Shown one piece after another: positions 1 to 10,354 of a stretch of DNA of 64,000 bases. Under the pieces are notes generated by a model that worked only from the letters and a program-made list of their open reading frames with translations, ran no database searches and was not told where the DNA came from. The stretch is from Monoplex corrugatus. Taxonomy: Eukaryota > Mollusca > Gastropoda > Littorinimorpha > Ranellidae. Positions within the stretch are counted from its first letter, which is position 1, and every line of letters starts with the position of its first letter. The stretch spans positions 171,394,834 through 171,458,833 of the forward strand of contig CM060305.1 of assembly GCA_030674185.1 (NCBI GenBank). The letters are read 5' to 3'. A program made the translations under genes and the position numbers.

Positions 1-1356
1 CTTTATTGACGCTTAGAACGAGCAATCTATTGCTCCACTGACACTCAGAACAGGCAATCTACCGCTTTATTGACGCTTAGAACGGGCAAACTATTGCTCC
101 ACTGACGCTCAGAACAGGCAATCTACCGCTTTATTGACGCTTAGAACGGGCAAACTATTGCTCCACTGACGCTCAGAACAGGCAATCTACCGCTTTATTG
201 ACGCTTAGAACGGGTAAACTATTGCTCCACTGACGCTCAGAACAAGCAATCTATCGCTTTATTGACGCTTAGAATGGGCAAACTAATGGTCACAGACGCT
301 CAGAACAGGCAATCTATCGCTTTATTGACGCTTAAAACGGGCAAACTATTGCTCCACTGACACTCAGAACAGGCAATCTATCACTTCATTGACACTTAGA
401 ATAGTCAAGCTGTCACTTCATACACACTTACAACAGTCAATCTGTCACTTCATAGACACTTAGAACAGGCAATCTATCGCTTTATTGACACTTTGAACAA
501 TCTATTGCTCCACTGACACTCAGAATAGGCAATCTGTCACTTCATTGACACTTAGAACAGTCAATCTGTCACTTCATAGACATTAAGAACACTCAATCTG
601 TCACTTCATAGACAGAACAGGCAATCTGTCACTTCATAGACACTTAGAACAGGCAATCTGTCACTTCACAGACACTTAGAACAGGCAATCTGTCACTTCA
701 CAGACACTTAGAACAGGCAATCTGTCACTTCATAGACACTTAGAACAGGCAATCTGGCACTTCATTGACACTTTGTTCTTTTAGAGCAGGCAATCTGTCG
801 CTTCATTGATGCTTAGAGCAGGCAATCTGGCACTTCATTGACACTTGGAACAAGTAATCTGTCACTTCATTGACGCTAAGATCACGCAATCTGTCACTTC
901 ATAGACACTTTGACCAGGCAATCTATCACTTCATTGACACTTAGAACACGCAACATGTCATTTCACTGACACATAGACCAGACAATCTGTCACTTTACTG
1001 ACACCTAGACCAGGCAATCTATCACTTCATTGACACTTAGAACACGCAACATGTCATTTCACTGACACATAGACCAGACAATCTGTCACTTCACTGACAC
1101 CTAGACCAGGCAATCTATCACTTCATTGACACTTAGAACACGCAACATGTCATTTCACTGACACATAGACCAGACAATCTGTCACTTCACTGACACCTAG
1201 ACCAGACAATCTGTCACTTCACTGACACCTAGACCAGGCAATCAGTCACTTCACTGACACTTAGAACACGCAATCTGCCACTTCGTTGACACCTAGACCA
1301 GGCAATATGTCACTTCATTGACATCCAGACCAGGGAATCTGTCATTTCAATGACAT
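1..1356. repeat. 32-bp satellite array with changing higher-order structure
   Basis: Tandem monomers of about 32 bp share the core 'AGAACAGGCAATCT', preceded by 'TTGACACTT' or 'CTGACACTC'. In about 1-380 two monomer types alternate, giving a 64-bp dimer. From about 390 to 900 a single monomer type (CTTCATAGACACTTAG...) predominates. From about 900 to 1300 a multi-monomer block with 'AACATGTCATTTCACTG' recurs about every 96-130 bp. The array runs off the left edge of the window. I see no gene in it. Confidence 0.95.
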
Positions 1357-1556
1357 CATACTGTTCTTACCTCATGTCACCTAATGTGGACAGTCACACA
1401 TATACTGTTCTTACCTCATGTCACGTGATGTGGACAGTCACACATAAGAACAGTTCTTACCTCATGTCACCTGATGTGGACAGTCACAAATAAGAACTGT
1501 TCTTACCTCATGTCACGTGATGTGAACAGTCACAAATAAGAACTGTTCTTACCTCA
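1357..1556. repeat. 44-46-bp satellite, block A
   Basis: Tandem units of 44 or 46 bp with the core 'TTACCTCATGTCACNTGATG' followed by 'TGGACAGTCACA'. The two lengths come from the linker, 'TACTG' versus 'AGAACTG'. The array abuts the 32-bp satellite at about 1356 and is cut by a LINE at 1557. The same family returns at 3826, 6785 and 10355. Confidence 0.95.
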
Positions 1557-3825
1557 GCTCCAGGCTGCCAAGCGTGAGAGAAGACGTGCTGAGAGACGGA
1601 TGATCAAACACAAATCAACTGTGCATAAACAATCCTTCCAGTCTGCAAAGAAAGCATTTGATAAACTTGTCCATAGTGCAAAGGTTTCATTCTATAATGC
1701 TAAAATTACGTCTGCCACAACTTTTAAACAGCTTTTCAACATTACTAACACTCTTCTCTGTAAAACTAAAAACAGCCCTATACCTTCTCATGTTCCACCT
1801 GCTGACCTTCCTCTAGCATTCTCTAACTTCTTTAATGGGAAACTTTTTGACATTCGTGATAGTCTCGATTCGCAAAATACCCCTCCTCTTTCAATGCCTG
1901 AACCAACCTTCTCTGGCTGTCCACTGACATCCTTTCAGCCTGTCTCTGAGTCTTTTGTGAAGAAAACTATCAAGGACTCTGCTATCAAAACCAGTGAATT
2001 AGACCCCCTCCCGGCTTCTGTTTTGACACAATGTTTGGATACTCTACTCCCATTCTTTACATCTGTCATCAATCATTCACTGGTGTCAGGCATCTTCCCA
2101 AGCTCATTCAAATCAGCTATTGTCAAACCTCTCCTAAAGAAACCTTCTCTTGATCCAGATATTCTCAAAAACTACCGGCCTGTCTCCAATCTCCCCTTTC
2201 TTTCCAAGGTAACTGAAAAAATTATTTTAACACCAACTTCTAGAACATCTTGAATCAAACCATTTATTATATCCCAATCAGTCAGCATATAGATCAGGAC
2301 ATAGCACTGAAACTGCTTTATTGAAAATTGTGAACGATCTTCTGACATCCCTTGATGATGGTGACATTTCTCTTCTCTCTCTCTTAGATTTGTCTGCTGC
2401 CTTCGACACTATAGACCATGAGATACTGCTTTGGCGCCTCCACAACTGCTACGGAATTTCTGGCTCCGCTCTCTCCTGGTTTCAGTCATATCTCTCTGAC
2501 CGCACACAGACTGTATCTGTAAATGGCTTGCCCTCACCTCCCTCAGCCCTCAGATATGGCGTTCCTCAAGGATCCGTCCTGGGTCCAGTTCTCTTTGTTT
2601 TGTACACGCAGCCTCTCGCAAATATTATTCTCCGCCATTCTGTATCACATCATAGCTTCTCAGATGACAATCAAATTTACAATTCTGGTCCCATCTCTAA
2701 TGTAAACAACATCGTACAAACCACTAAAGCCTGCATTTCCGACGTGAAAGACTGGATGACTTGCAACAAATTACAACTAAACCAAGACAAAACTGAAATG
2801 ATTTTCATTACTCCTAAAAAACTTCTCAACTGTGACTTATTTCCATCTTCCATATCACTGAATGGGACAGACATCACCCTCTCCCAAAAAGTTAAGAATC
2901 TAGGTGTCACCATCGACAACACTCTTAACTTTCAGCAGCATGTCTCAAACATCTGTCGTGTCTGTTACCTTGAACTTCGTAGAATAGGTTCCATCCGTCA
3001 TCTCCTTACTCTCGAAGCTACTAAAATATTAGTTTGTGCTTTCGTTCTTTCTCGTCTTGACTATTGTAATTCCCTTCTGTCTGGTTCCCCAAAACAGCTC
3101 CTTGACAAACTTCAGAAAGTACAGAACCATGCCGCTCGGCTAGTATTTCGGTCTTCCAAATTTCAGCATGTCTCTCCTCTTCTCCAAGACTTGCATTGGT
3201 TACCTGTGTTGAAAAGGATCCAACATAAAATTGCTGTTCAGTGCTTCAGATACTTCGACAATTCTATTCCCTCTTACCTGTCTGAACATCTTCAACTATA
3301 CGTTCCATCTCGTCATCTTCGTACCTCAGCCGATACCCGCTTATTTCGAATCCCAACTTTTCGAACAAAATCATATGGTGAGCGATCCTTTTCTTTTCAA
3401 GCCCCTTCCTCATGGAATTCACTTCCCTACCCGCTGAGGCACAAAACAAGTCTTCAGTCATTTAAATCTGGCTTGAAAACGCATCTCTTTCCTCTCTGAA
3501 ATTTATTAACCTAAAAGAGCTATGCTGTCTGCGCGCTAGCGTGCTTCTGTGTATGTTATTGCTGTGCGCCTATAGATATATATGTCTCGGGGTGGGAGGA
3601 GGATATGTGTGTGTGTGTGCCAGAGAGTAGGTACTAATATTTGATATTATTAACGGTGTGTATGTGCTTGTGGGATGGAGTGACAGAGGTCCGCCATGTA
3701 TGATGAAAATTATATTAGGCCTATGTTTCTATGTTCGATGTAATGTGTATTGTACAGTTTGTAAGCGCTTAGGGCTTTCCAGAAAGATTAGGCGCTCTAA
3801 ATGCCCTTAATAATAATAATAATAA
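1557..3825 (+). mobile_element. L2/CR1-like non-LTR retrotransposon, 5'-truncated copy 1
   Basis: The copy begins inside the linker ahead of the reverse transcriptase and runs to a 3' end of (TAA)n. The RT region covers about 1600-3499. The 3' UTR (3500-3825) carries 'AAGCGCTTAGGGCTTTCCAG' and 'GGCGCTCTAAATGCCC', then TAA repeats. The 5' junction falls after 'TTACCTCA' of a satellite unit and the 3' side resumes at 'TGTCACCTG', so the host unit is rebuilt without an obvious target-site duplication. No endonuclease domain remains. L2/CR1 assignment rests on the RT sequence style and on the 3' end; a Jockey-group alternative cannot be excluded by eye. Confidence 0.85.
1558..3499 (+). pseudogene. 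LINE reverse transcriptase, frameshifted (copy 1)
   Basis: RNA-directed DNA polymerase remnant in two frames. Positions 1600-2253 encode the pre-RT and finger region, including 'LKNYRPVSNLPFLSK'. A one-base shift near 2228 moves the frame, and RT continues at about 2321-3499 with 'LDLSAAFDTIDHEILL', 'GVPQGSVLGPVLFVLY' and a C-terminal thumb/tail ending 'SGLKTHLFPL'. The catalytic YADD box reads 'FSDD' (about 2657-2668), a substitution beside the two aspartates. Truncation, frameshift and altered motif together indicate a dead copy. Smaller open frames on either strand here are shadows. Confidence 0.85.
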
Positions 3826-4098
3826 TGTCACCTGATGTGTACAGTCACACATACTGTTCTTACCTCATGTCACGTGATGTGGACAGTCACACATACTGTT
3901 CTTACCTCATGTCACCTGATGTGGGCAGTCACACATACTGTTCTTACCTCATGTCACGTGATGTGGACAGTCACACATATACAGTTCTTACCTCATGTCA
4001 CCTGATGTGGGCAGTCACACATAAGAACTGTTCTTACCTCATGTCACGTGATGTGGACAGTCACAAATAAGAACTGTTCTTACCTCATGTCACGTGAT
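3826..4098. repeat. 44-46-bp satellite, block B
   Basis: About six units of the same satellite as at 1357, lying between two LINE copies. Units alternate TCACCTGA and TCACGTGA in the core. It contains no gene. Confidence 0.95.
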
Positions 4099-6436
4099 TA
4101 ACTCTCTGTCCAATCACAATATGACTCAACACATTTCTGAACCAACCCATCAAAAAGGTCACATTCTTGACTGGATCATTTCTCGTGATCACCACAATTC
4201 CGCTACTGACAACTGCTTAGTTCTTTCTACCCGTCTAACTTCAGCCCTTCCATCTGACCACTCTGCAATTCTCTGTTCTCTCGACATTTCTCCTCCTTCC
4301 CGTACCATGCGCACAGTGACTCGACGCAATCTCAAATCTATCGACCTCTCCACATTTTCCTCTGATGCCTCCCGTCTCCTTTCTGAAAAGTCACATAATC
4401 TTGCCGATGAATTCTATACTACTCTCCACCATCTTCTGGACACTCATGCTCCAGCCACAACCCGTCTTTTACCTGACCACCCCCCTACCCCCTGGCTCAC
4501 TCATGAGATTGCCTGTGCAAAACGTGCCCGCCGCAGAGCAGAGCGCCGTTGGCGCAAATCCAAACTCACTGTACACAGGCAACTTTTCCAAGCCTCTAAA
4601 ACAAAAGTATCCACCCTCATTGCATCAGCAAAAACAAGCTATTTCCAAACCAAAATCCTGAATGACTCTTCTTCAAAAGAACTCTTTACAACCATGAATC
4701 ATCTCCTTGGCACACGAAAAGATTTACCTCTCCCAACAAAACATACAAATGAAGAACTCCCATCTGTATTCTCCAACTATTTCACCACCAAAATACAAAC
4801 TCTTCGTGACAGGCTTGACAGGACACCCTGTCAACCATGCCCACCTGACCCTTCCTTCTCTGGCACACCTCTTACTACTTTTACCCCAGTCTCACAAGAA
4901 GAAATTTTCAACACAATCAGATCCATGTCGTTCAAAACCTGCGAACTGGATCCTCTTCCAGGTTCTCTCTACTCCACTGTCTCCCTACTCTCCTCCCATT
5001 CATCACTGACATCATCAACACTTCTCTTCAAACTGGAACTGTCCCAGATTCTTTCAAGTCTGCTATTGTTCACCCTCTCCTCAAGAAACACAATTTAGAC
5101 CCAAATGAACTGAAAAATTACCGGCCTATCTCTAATCTCTCTTTCTTGTCAAAACTCATTGAAAAAGTCGTCCTCAACCAGCTGAACTCTCACCTGTCTG
5201 CCAACAATCTCCTCAATCCTTTCTAGTCAGCCTACCGCCATAGCACTGAAACTGCCCTACTACACATTCTCAACAATCTCCTCCTTGCAACTGATACTGG
5301 CAAAGTCTCTCTCCTCACACTCCTTGATCTGTCTGCAGCCTTCGATACCATTGACCATGGTATTCTCCTTTCTAGACTTCATCATACTTTTGGCATCTCT
5401 GACATTGCTCTCTGCTTTTTCACTTCGTATTTATCAATCAGAAAACAAACTGTTCTCATCAATGGCACTTACTCTCAACCTGCATACCTGACCTGTGGTG
5501 TTCCACAAGGATCTGTCCTTGGCCCTGTTCTTTTCACTCTTTACACCTCCCCCCTGTCCACCATCATCAACTCCCACTCTATAAAACACCACTTCTATGC
5601 TGATGACACCCAACTTCAAGACAGTGACTCACCTGATAATATACAGCGCCTGTTGACTCGCACCACTGAGTGTTACTCGGACATTAAGAACTGGATGACG
5701 TTCAACAAACTTCAGCTTAATGACGACAAGACAGAAGCTATCCTCATTTGCACCCGTCAGAAACTTTCTCAGCTGCCTCCTCTTTCTCTCCCATTATGTA
5801 ACACATCAGTCCCAATTTCTGATTCAGCTAAAAACCTTGGTGTCTGCATTGACTCTACCCTCTCCATGAACAACTTTGTTTCTCAAACTGCCAGATCTTG
5901 CTACTATCATCTCCATCGTATAAGGCTGATCAGGAAGTATCTCTCTGGAAACAACTGCAAAACTCGTTCTCTCCTTCATAATGTCTCGCATTGACTATTG
6001 CAATTCACTCCTGTCTGGTCTTCCTGCCTCCACCATTCACATCCTACAGCGCATTCAAAACAATGCTGTACGCCTTGTACTCAAAAAGAAAAAAGCTGAC
6101 CACATATCTCCTCTCCTGGCACAACTTCACTGGCTCCCTGTATCAAGGCGCATACAGTACAAACTAGACACCATGTGCTACAAAAGCCTCAATAACGCAG
6201 CCCCCGATTACCTGTCAAGCCTACTTGAGATCTATGTTCCCTCACGTACCCTCCGCTCTGCCTCCGATCCTCTGACTTTTCGCTTTCCATGCACTACGCT
6301 CAATACCTATGGTCCACGAGCCTTCTCTGTTTCTGGTCCACTCTCCTGGAACAAACTTCCTCTCTCAGTCCGTCAGCAACCTACTTTTGTCTCCTTCAAA
6401 TCCACTCTCAAAACTCACCTTTTCTCCTCAGCATAA
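4099..6436 (+). pseudogene. LINE endonuclease-RT polyprotein, broken (copy 2)
   Basis: The open frame to 5098 begins with the C-terminal endonuclease motif 'LPSDHSAIL' and the linker with 'ARRRAERRWRK'. RT follows in pieces: a frameshift near 4970; 'ELKNYRPISNLSFLS' at about 5110; an in-frame TAG at 5224 where copy 1 has a glutamine codon (CAG); 'LSAAFDTIDHGIL' at about 5330; a further shift near 5430; 'GVPQGSVLGPVLF' at about 5500; an intact 'FYADD' box near 5597; then 5653-5994 and 5981-6436 with the tail '[11 protein letters not shown]'. Several independent lesions show that it is inactive, although the catalytic box itself is intact. Confidence 0.85.
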
Positions 6437-6608
6437 AATCCTAACCTCACTCAACCCCCCCCCCCCCCCCTCTGCAGCCTGTCTCCGCTCGGAGGGGAAT
6501 CACGTGGTCATAATATATAGGCCTAATTGTACATGCTATGCTCTCTATAATTTTCCATTGCTTTTATTCTTGCTTTTATTGCTTTTATTCTTTCTCCCCA
6601 TTTATAGC

Positions 6609-6610
6609 CA

Positions 6611-6656
<46 letters not shown>

Positions 6657-6710
6657 CGTGCGTGCGTGTGTGTGCGTGCGTGCGTGCGTGCGTGCATGCG
6701 TGCGTGTGTC
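6609..6710. repeat. GT/GCGT microsatellite in LINE 3' UTR
   Basis: An uninterrupted (GT)n passes into GCGT repeats. A shorter counterpart occupies the same place in the LINE fragment at 43826-43895, so the tract belongs to the element family. Confidence 0.9.
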
Positions 6711-6784
6711 TGCTTCAGCGCTTAGATTTGATTTTATCAAGATTTTGCGCTATATAAATATTGTAATTATTATTATTAATTATT

Positions 6785-8152
6785 ATGTGGACAGTCACAA
6801 ATAAGAACTGTTCTTACCTCATGTCACCTGATGTGGACAGTCACACATATACTGTTCTTACCTCATGTCACCTGATGTGGACAGTCACACATATACTGTT
6901 CTTACCTCATGTCACCTGATGTGGACAGTCACACATAAGAACTGTTCTTACCTCATGTCACCTGATGTGGACAGTCACAAATAAGAACTGTTCTTACCTC
7001 ATGTCACCTGATGTGGACAGTCACAAATAAGAACTGTTCTTACCTCATGTCACCTGATGTGGACAGTCACAAATAAGAACTGTTCTTACCTCATGTCACC
7101 TGATGTGGACAGTCACACATAAGAACTGTTCTTACCTCATGTCACCTGATGTGGACAGTCACAAATAAGAACTGTTCTTACCTCATGTCACATGATGTGG
7201 ACAGTCACACATAAGAACTGTTCTTACCTCATGTCACGTGATGTGGACAGTCACACATAAGAACCGTTCTTACCTCATGTCACATGATGTGGACAGTCAC
7301 ACATAAGAACCGTTCTTACCTCATGTCACATGATGTGGACAGTCACACATATACTGTTCTTACCTCATGTCACCTGATGTGAACAGTCACACATAAGAAC
7401 TGTTCTTACCTCATGTCACCTGATGCTAACAGTCACACATAAGAACTGTTCTTACCTCATGTCACCTGATGCTAACAGTCACACATATACTGTTCTTATC
7501 TCATGTCACGTGATGTGGACAGTCACACATAAGAACTGTTCTTACCTCATGTCACCTGATGTGGGCAGTCACACATATACTGTTCTTACCTCATGTCACC
7601 TGATGCTAACAGTCACACATATACTGTTCTTACCTCATGTCACCTGATGTGGGCAGTCACACATAAGAACTGTTCTTACCTCATGTCACCTGATGTGGGC
7701 AGTCACACATAAGAACTGTTCTTACCTCATGTCACCTGATGTGGGCAGTCACACATAAGAACTGTTCTTACCTCATGTCACCTGATGTGGGCAGTCACAC
7801 ATAAGAACTGTTCTTACCTCATGTCACCTGATGTGGAAGTCACACATAAGAACTGTTCTTACCTCATGTCACCTGATGTGGACAGTCACACATAACTGTT
7901 CTTACCTCATATCACCTGATGTGGGCAGTCACACATAAGAACTGTTCTTACCTCATGTCACCTGATGTGGACAATCACACATATACTGTTCTTACCTCAT
8001 GTCACCTGATGTGGGCAGTCACACATAAGAACTGTTCTTACCTCATGTCACCTGATGTGGGCAGTCACACATAAGAACTGTTCTTACCTCATGTCACGTG
8101 ATGTGGGCAGTCACGTATACTGTTCTTACCTCATGTCACGTGATGTGGACAG
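6785..8152. repeat. 44-46-bp satellite, block C
   Basis: About 30 head-to-tail units with the core 'CTCATGTCACNTGATG'. Most have CACCTG or CACGTG at the variable site, some CACATG. A run of units at about 7420-7620 carries 'GATGCTAACAG' instead of 'GATGTGGACAG'. No gene. Confidence 0.95.
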
Positions 8153-8276
8153 TGTCAAGCTCGCTAAGGCTTGAATTAGAGGGGAAAGACAGAGGAAGAG
8201 ACCTATCAACTCTAACACACCCGTTTATGGCTGAATAAGGAAATCCTTGGACACTACAGTTACATAAATTTTATTA

Positions 8277-8345
8277 ATAATAATAATAATAATATATTTT
8301 ATTTATATAGCGCAAAATCTTGATAAAATCAAATCTAAGCGCTGA
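8277..8345 (-). mobile_element. L2-like LINE 3' terminus, solo fragment
   Basis: TAA repeats followed by 'TTTATATAGCGCAAAATCTT' and 'AATCTAAGCGCTGA' are the reverse complement of the last 60-70 bp of the LINE ending at 6784. It is heavily 5'-truncated and lies inside the 8153-10350 insertion. Confidence 0.8.
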
Positions 8346-8528
8346 GCGTATACATGCATACATACCTACATACATATGAGCGTATACATGCATACATACA
8401 TGCATACATACTTACATACATAAATCTAAGCTGAGCGTATACATGCATACATACATACATACATAAATCTAAGCGCATACATACATACATACATACATAC
8501 ATACATACGTACGCACATGCATACATAA
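8346..8528. repeat. CATA/CATG microsatellite
   Basis: Imperfect tetranucleotide repeats (CATA with CATG and CCTA variants), punctuated by 'AAATCTAAG' pieces copied from the neighbouring LINE end. Confidence 0.9.
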
Positions 8529-8609
8529 TAATTACAGACAAACAAGACAACATGGCGCATCATTCACACAAATCACGTATGTAAATGTAGCATAACTGGG
8601 GGTGGCACT

Positions 8610-8750
8610 ACAAAAACCAACATTTACATACATTTCACATCTTCAAAACAACGGAAACTCTTAGAAGCATTGCTATACGTGGCACCCCAAAACCAACATT
8701 TGCATACATTTCAAATCTTCAAACAACGGAATTCACTTAGAAGCATAGCA
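8610..8750. repeat. Direct duplication of about 65 bp
   Basis: 'ACCAACATTTACATACATTT' near 8618 recurs near 8693 as 'ACCAACATTTGCATACATTT'. The homology continues through 'CTTAGAAGCAT' in both copies. Confidence 0.75.
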
Positions 8751-9339
8751 AACACACACACTCACAACAAAGTTTCAGTCCATACGAAGATTTTGGTCCG
8801 TAGGATGTTCTGATACTAGGGTTACTAATCACCAACAAGTCACTGCAGCAGACGTGGAGTCCTGCGAAGGGCGGTGCCAAGGAAATGAGCCAAGTAGAAC
8901 GGCTGGGCCATAGGCTCGTGGCGTGGGAATAACGCTGATCTTGCCAGAATATGCAGCCGTAGAAGCCCCTCCAGTCGCACCTGCCTCGGATGCTCGTAAC
9001 GTTGCCGAAGCTTGGACCCGTGCACCTCCTCATAGAACCAGGACCACAAGGACAGCAACGACAACTGGCGCAGGACACGGGTGATCTTCTCCCCTCACGC
9101 TGGCAAACTCTGAATACGCCTCCCTTACTGACCCGTAGTTAGACAAACAGCTTTGATTGGACACGGCAGCAAAACTCATTATATATGAATATGTCGACAA
9201 AGCAAGCTACCAACACCAACCTAGCCACCAAACTACATAATAACTACAGCAAAGGAGAGTAGACGACTGTTCACAGCTGGATACATGCCTGACAACGACA
9301 CCTATACACTACACTCTCACATAACAATGTTGACAAAAT

Positions 9340-10065
9340 TGGAGTGACTGACCAATGCACCCACCGCATACCATCTGTAGCAGAGGAAAAATAACAGGCA
9401 TCACACAGAGACCCCTACAAACTTCACACAACTACGTGGACCACAATGAAATGACTGACCACTGCACCCGCCACATACCATCTGTACCAGAAAAAAAATA
9501 CAGGCATCAAGTCACTCCCACAACTACGCAGACAAACAATAAAAAGACTGACTGCTGCACCCACCGCATATCGTCTGTAGTGGAAGAAAAATACAGGCGT
9601 CGAGTCACTCCTGGTTGCATGCCAAAGACACAAAAACCACAAACTTCAGACAACTATGCAGACCAACAAAACACAGAGACCTCTACAAACTTCACACAAC
9701 TTCGCAGACCAACAAAACACAGAGACCTCTACTCACTTCTAGGACACGAAATCCAACTACAAGTGGTGACTCTGACCAGAAACTGGCACTATCCGCCCAA
9801 CTGCAAACCGTCTGACAGAAGAGGCACACAACACCAACTAAACTAACAACTCTGACCAGCAACTGGTCCTATCCGCTCAACTGCAAACCATCTGAAGCAG
9901 AAGGACGACCAACTCCAACTAACTCTAACACAAAACTATTACATCTTGAAAGAAAAACAAACTCATCTGACCAGAAACTGGCTAGACACCACCCTCCTAA
10001 CTGCAAACCGTCTGTTGCAGAGGGAGGCCCCACACCGACTACTATATTCTTAAACCGCCAACACA
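9340..10065. repeat. Degenerate tandem repeats of about 90-110 bp
   Basis: Recurring blocks contain 'TGACCA', then 'CACC(G)CATA' or 'ATCCGC..AACTGCAAACC', then '(C/G)TCTGTAGCAGA'. About three copies of one subtype occur at 9340-9620 and three of another at 9770-10050. Open frames on both strands follow the repeat and show no recognisable domain. Confidence 0.6.
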
Positions 10066-10354
10066 ATAATTTCACAGAACAGCACAGAAAACACAGAATT
10101 CCACACACACCAGACCCACGTACACCATAACTTAGCCATAAACACGGGTCAGGCGAAAACATCGATTCACAGCCAAGGTACAAAAATCATGCAAAAACAC
10201 AAACACAGGCACAGGTAGACTGTAACTGGACAAGAGAGTTTTGACCCAGATGGCCAAGACTCCACAAACACACTGACCCAACCAAATACTCCTGTCCACA
10301 AACAAGAAGAAAAGGGAAAAAATAAAGAGATGAACAAAACTGCTTTGACATACG

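Larger units (their letters stand above)
4099..6784 (+). mobile_element. L2/CR1-like non-LTR retrotransposon, 5'-truncated copy 2
   Basis: This copy starts in the last part of an APE-type endonuclease and runs through RT to a 3' UTR with a poly-C tract (about 6456-6471), a GT/GCGT microsatellite (6609-6710), the end motif 'AAGATTTTGCGCTATATAAA' and ATT repeats. It is inserted in a satellite unit between 'CACGTGAT' and 'ATGTGGACAG', with at most a 2-bp duplication. The same 3' terminus recurs antisense at 8277-8345 and 47155-47222 and in sense at 43372-43977, so this is a multi-copy family in the window. Confidence 0.88.
8153..10350. mobile_element. 2.2-kb unclassified insertion splitting the satellite
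   Basis: Non-satellite DNA interrupts the 44-46-bp array between blocks C and D. Its ends are short imperfect inverted repeats: 'TGTCAAGC' at 8153-8160 and 'GCTTTGACA' at 10342-10350, whose reverse complement is TGTCAAAGC. The interior has an antisense L2 3' end, a CATA microsatellite, a direct duplication and a block of degenerate repeats of roughly 100 bp. I found no convincing transposase, so a non-autonomous DNA transposon is the best guess. Confidence 0.5.

Noticed and set aside
3801..4070. 89-codon frame MPLIIIIIMSPDVYSHTYCS...
   Set aside because: It starts in the LINE's TAA tail and runs through satellite units.
6785..8152. Regular repeats with a CRISPR-like period
   Set aside because: Units are directly adjacent with no unique spacers, the whole unit is repeated, and the DNA is eukaryotic.
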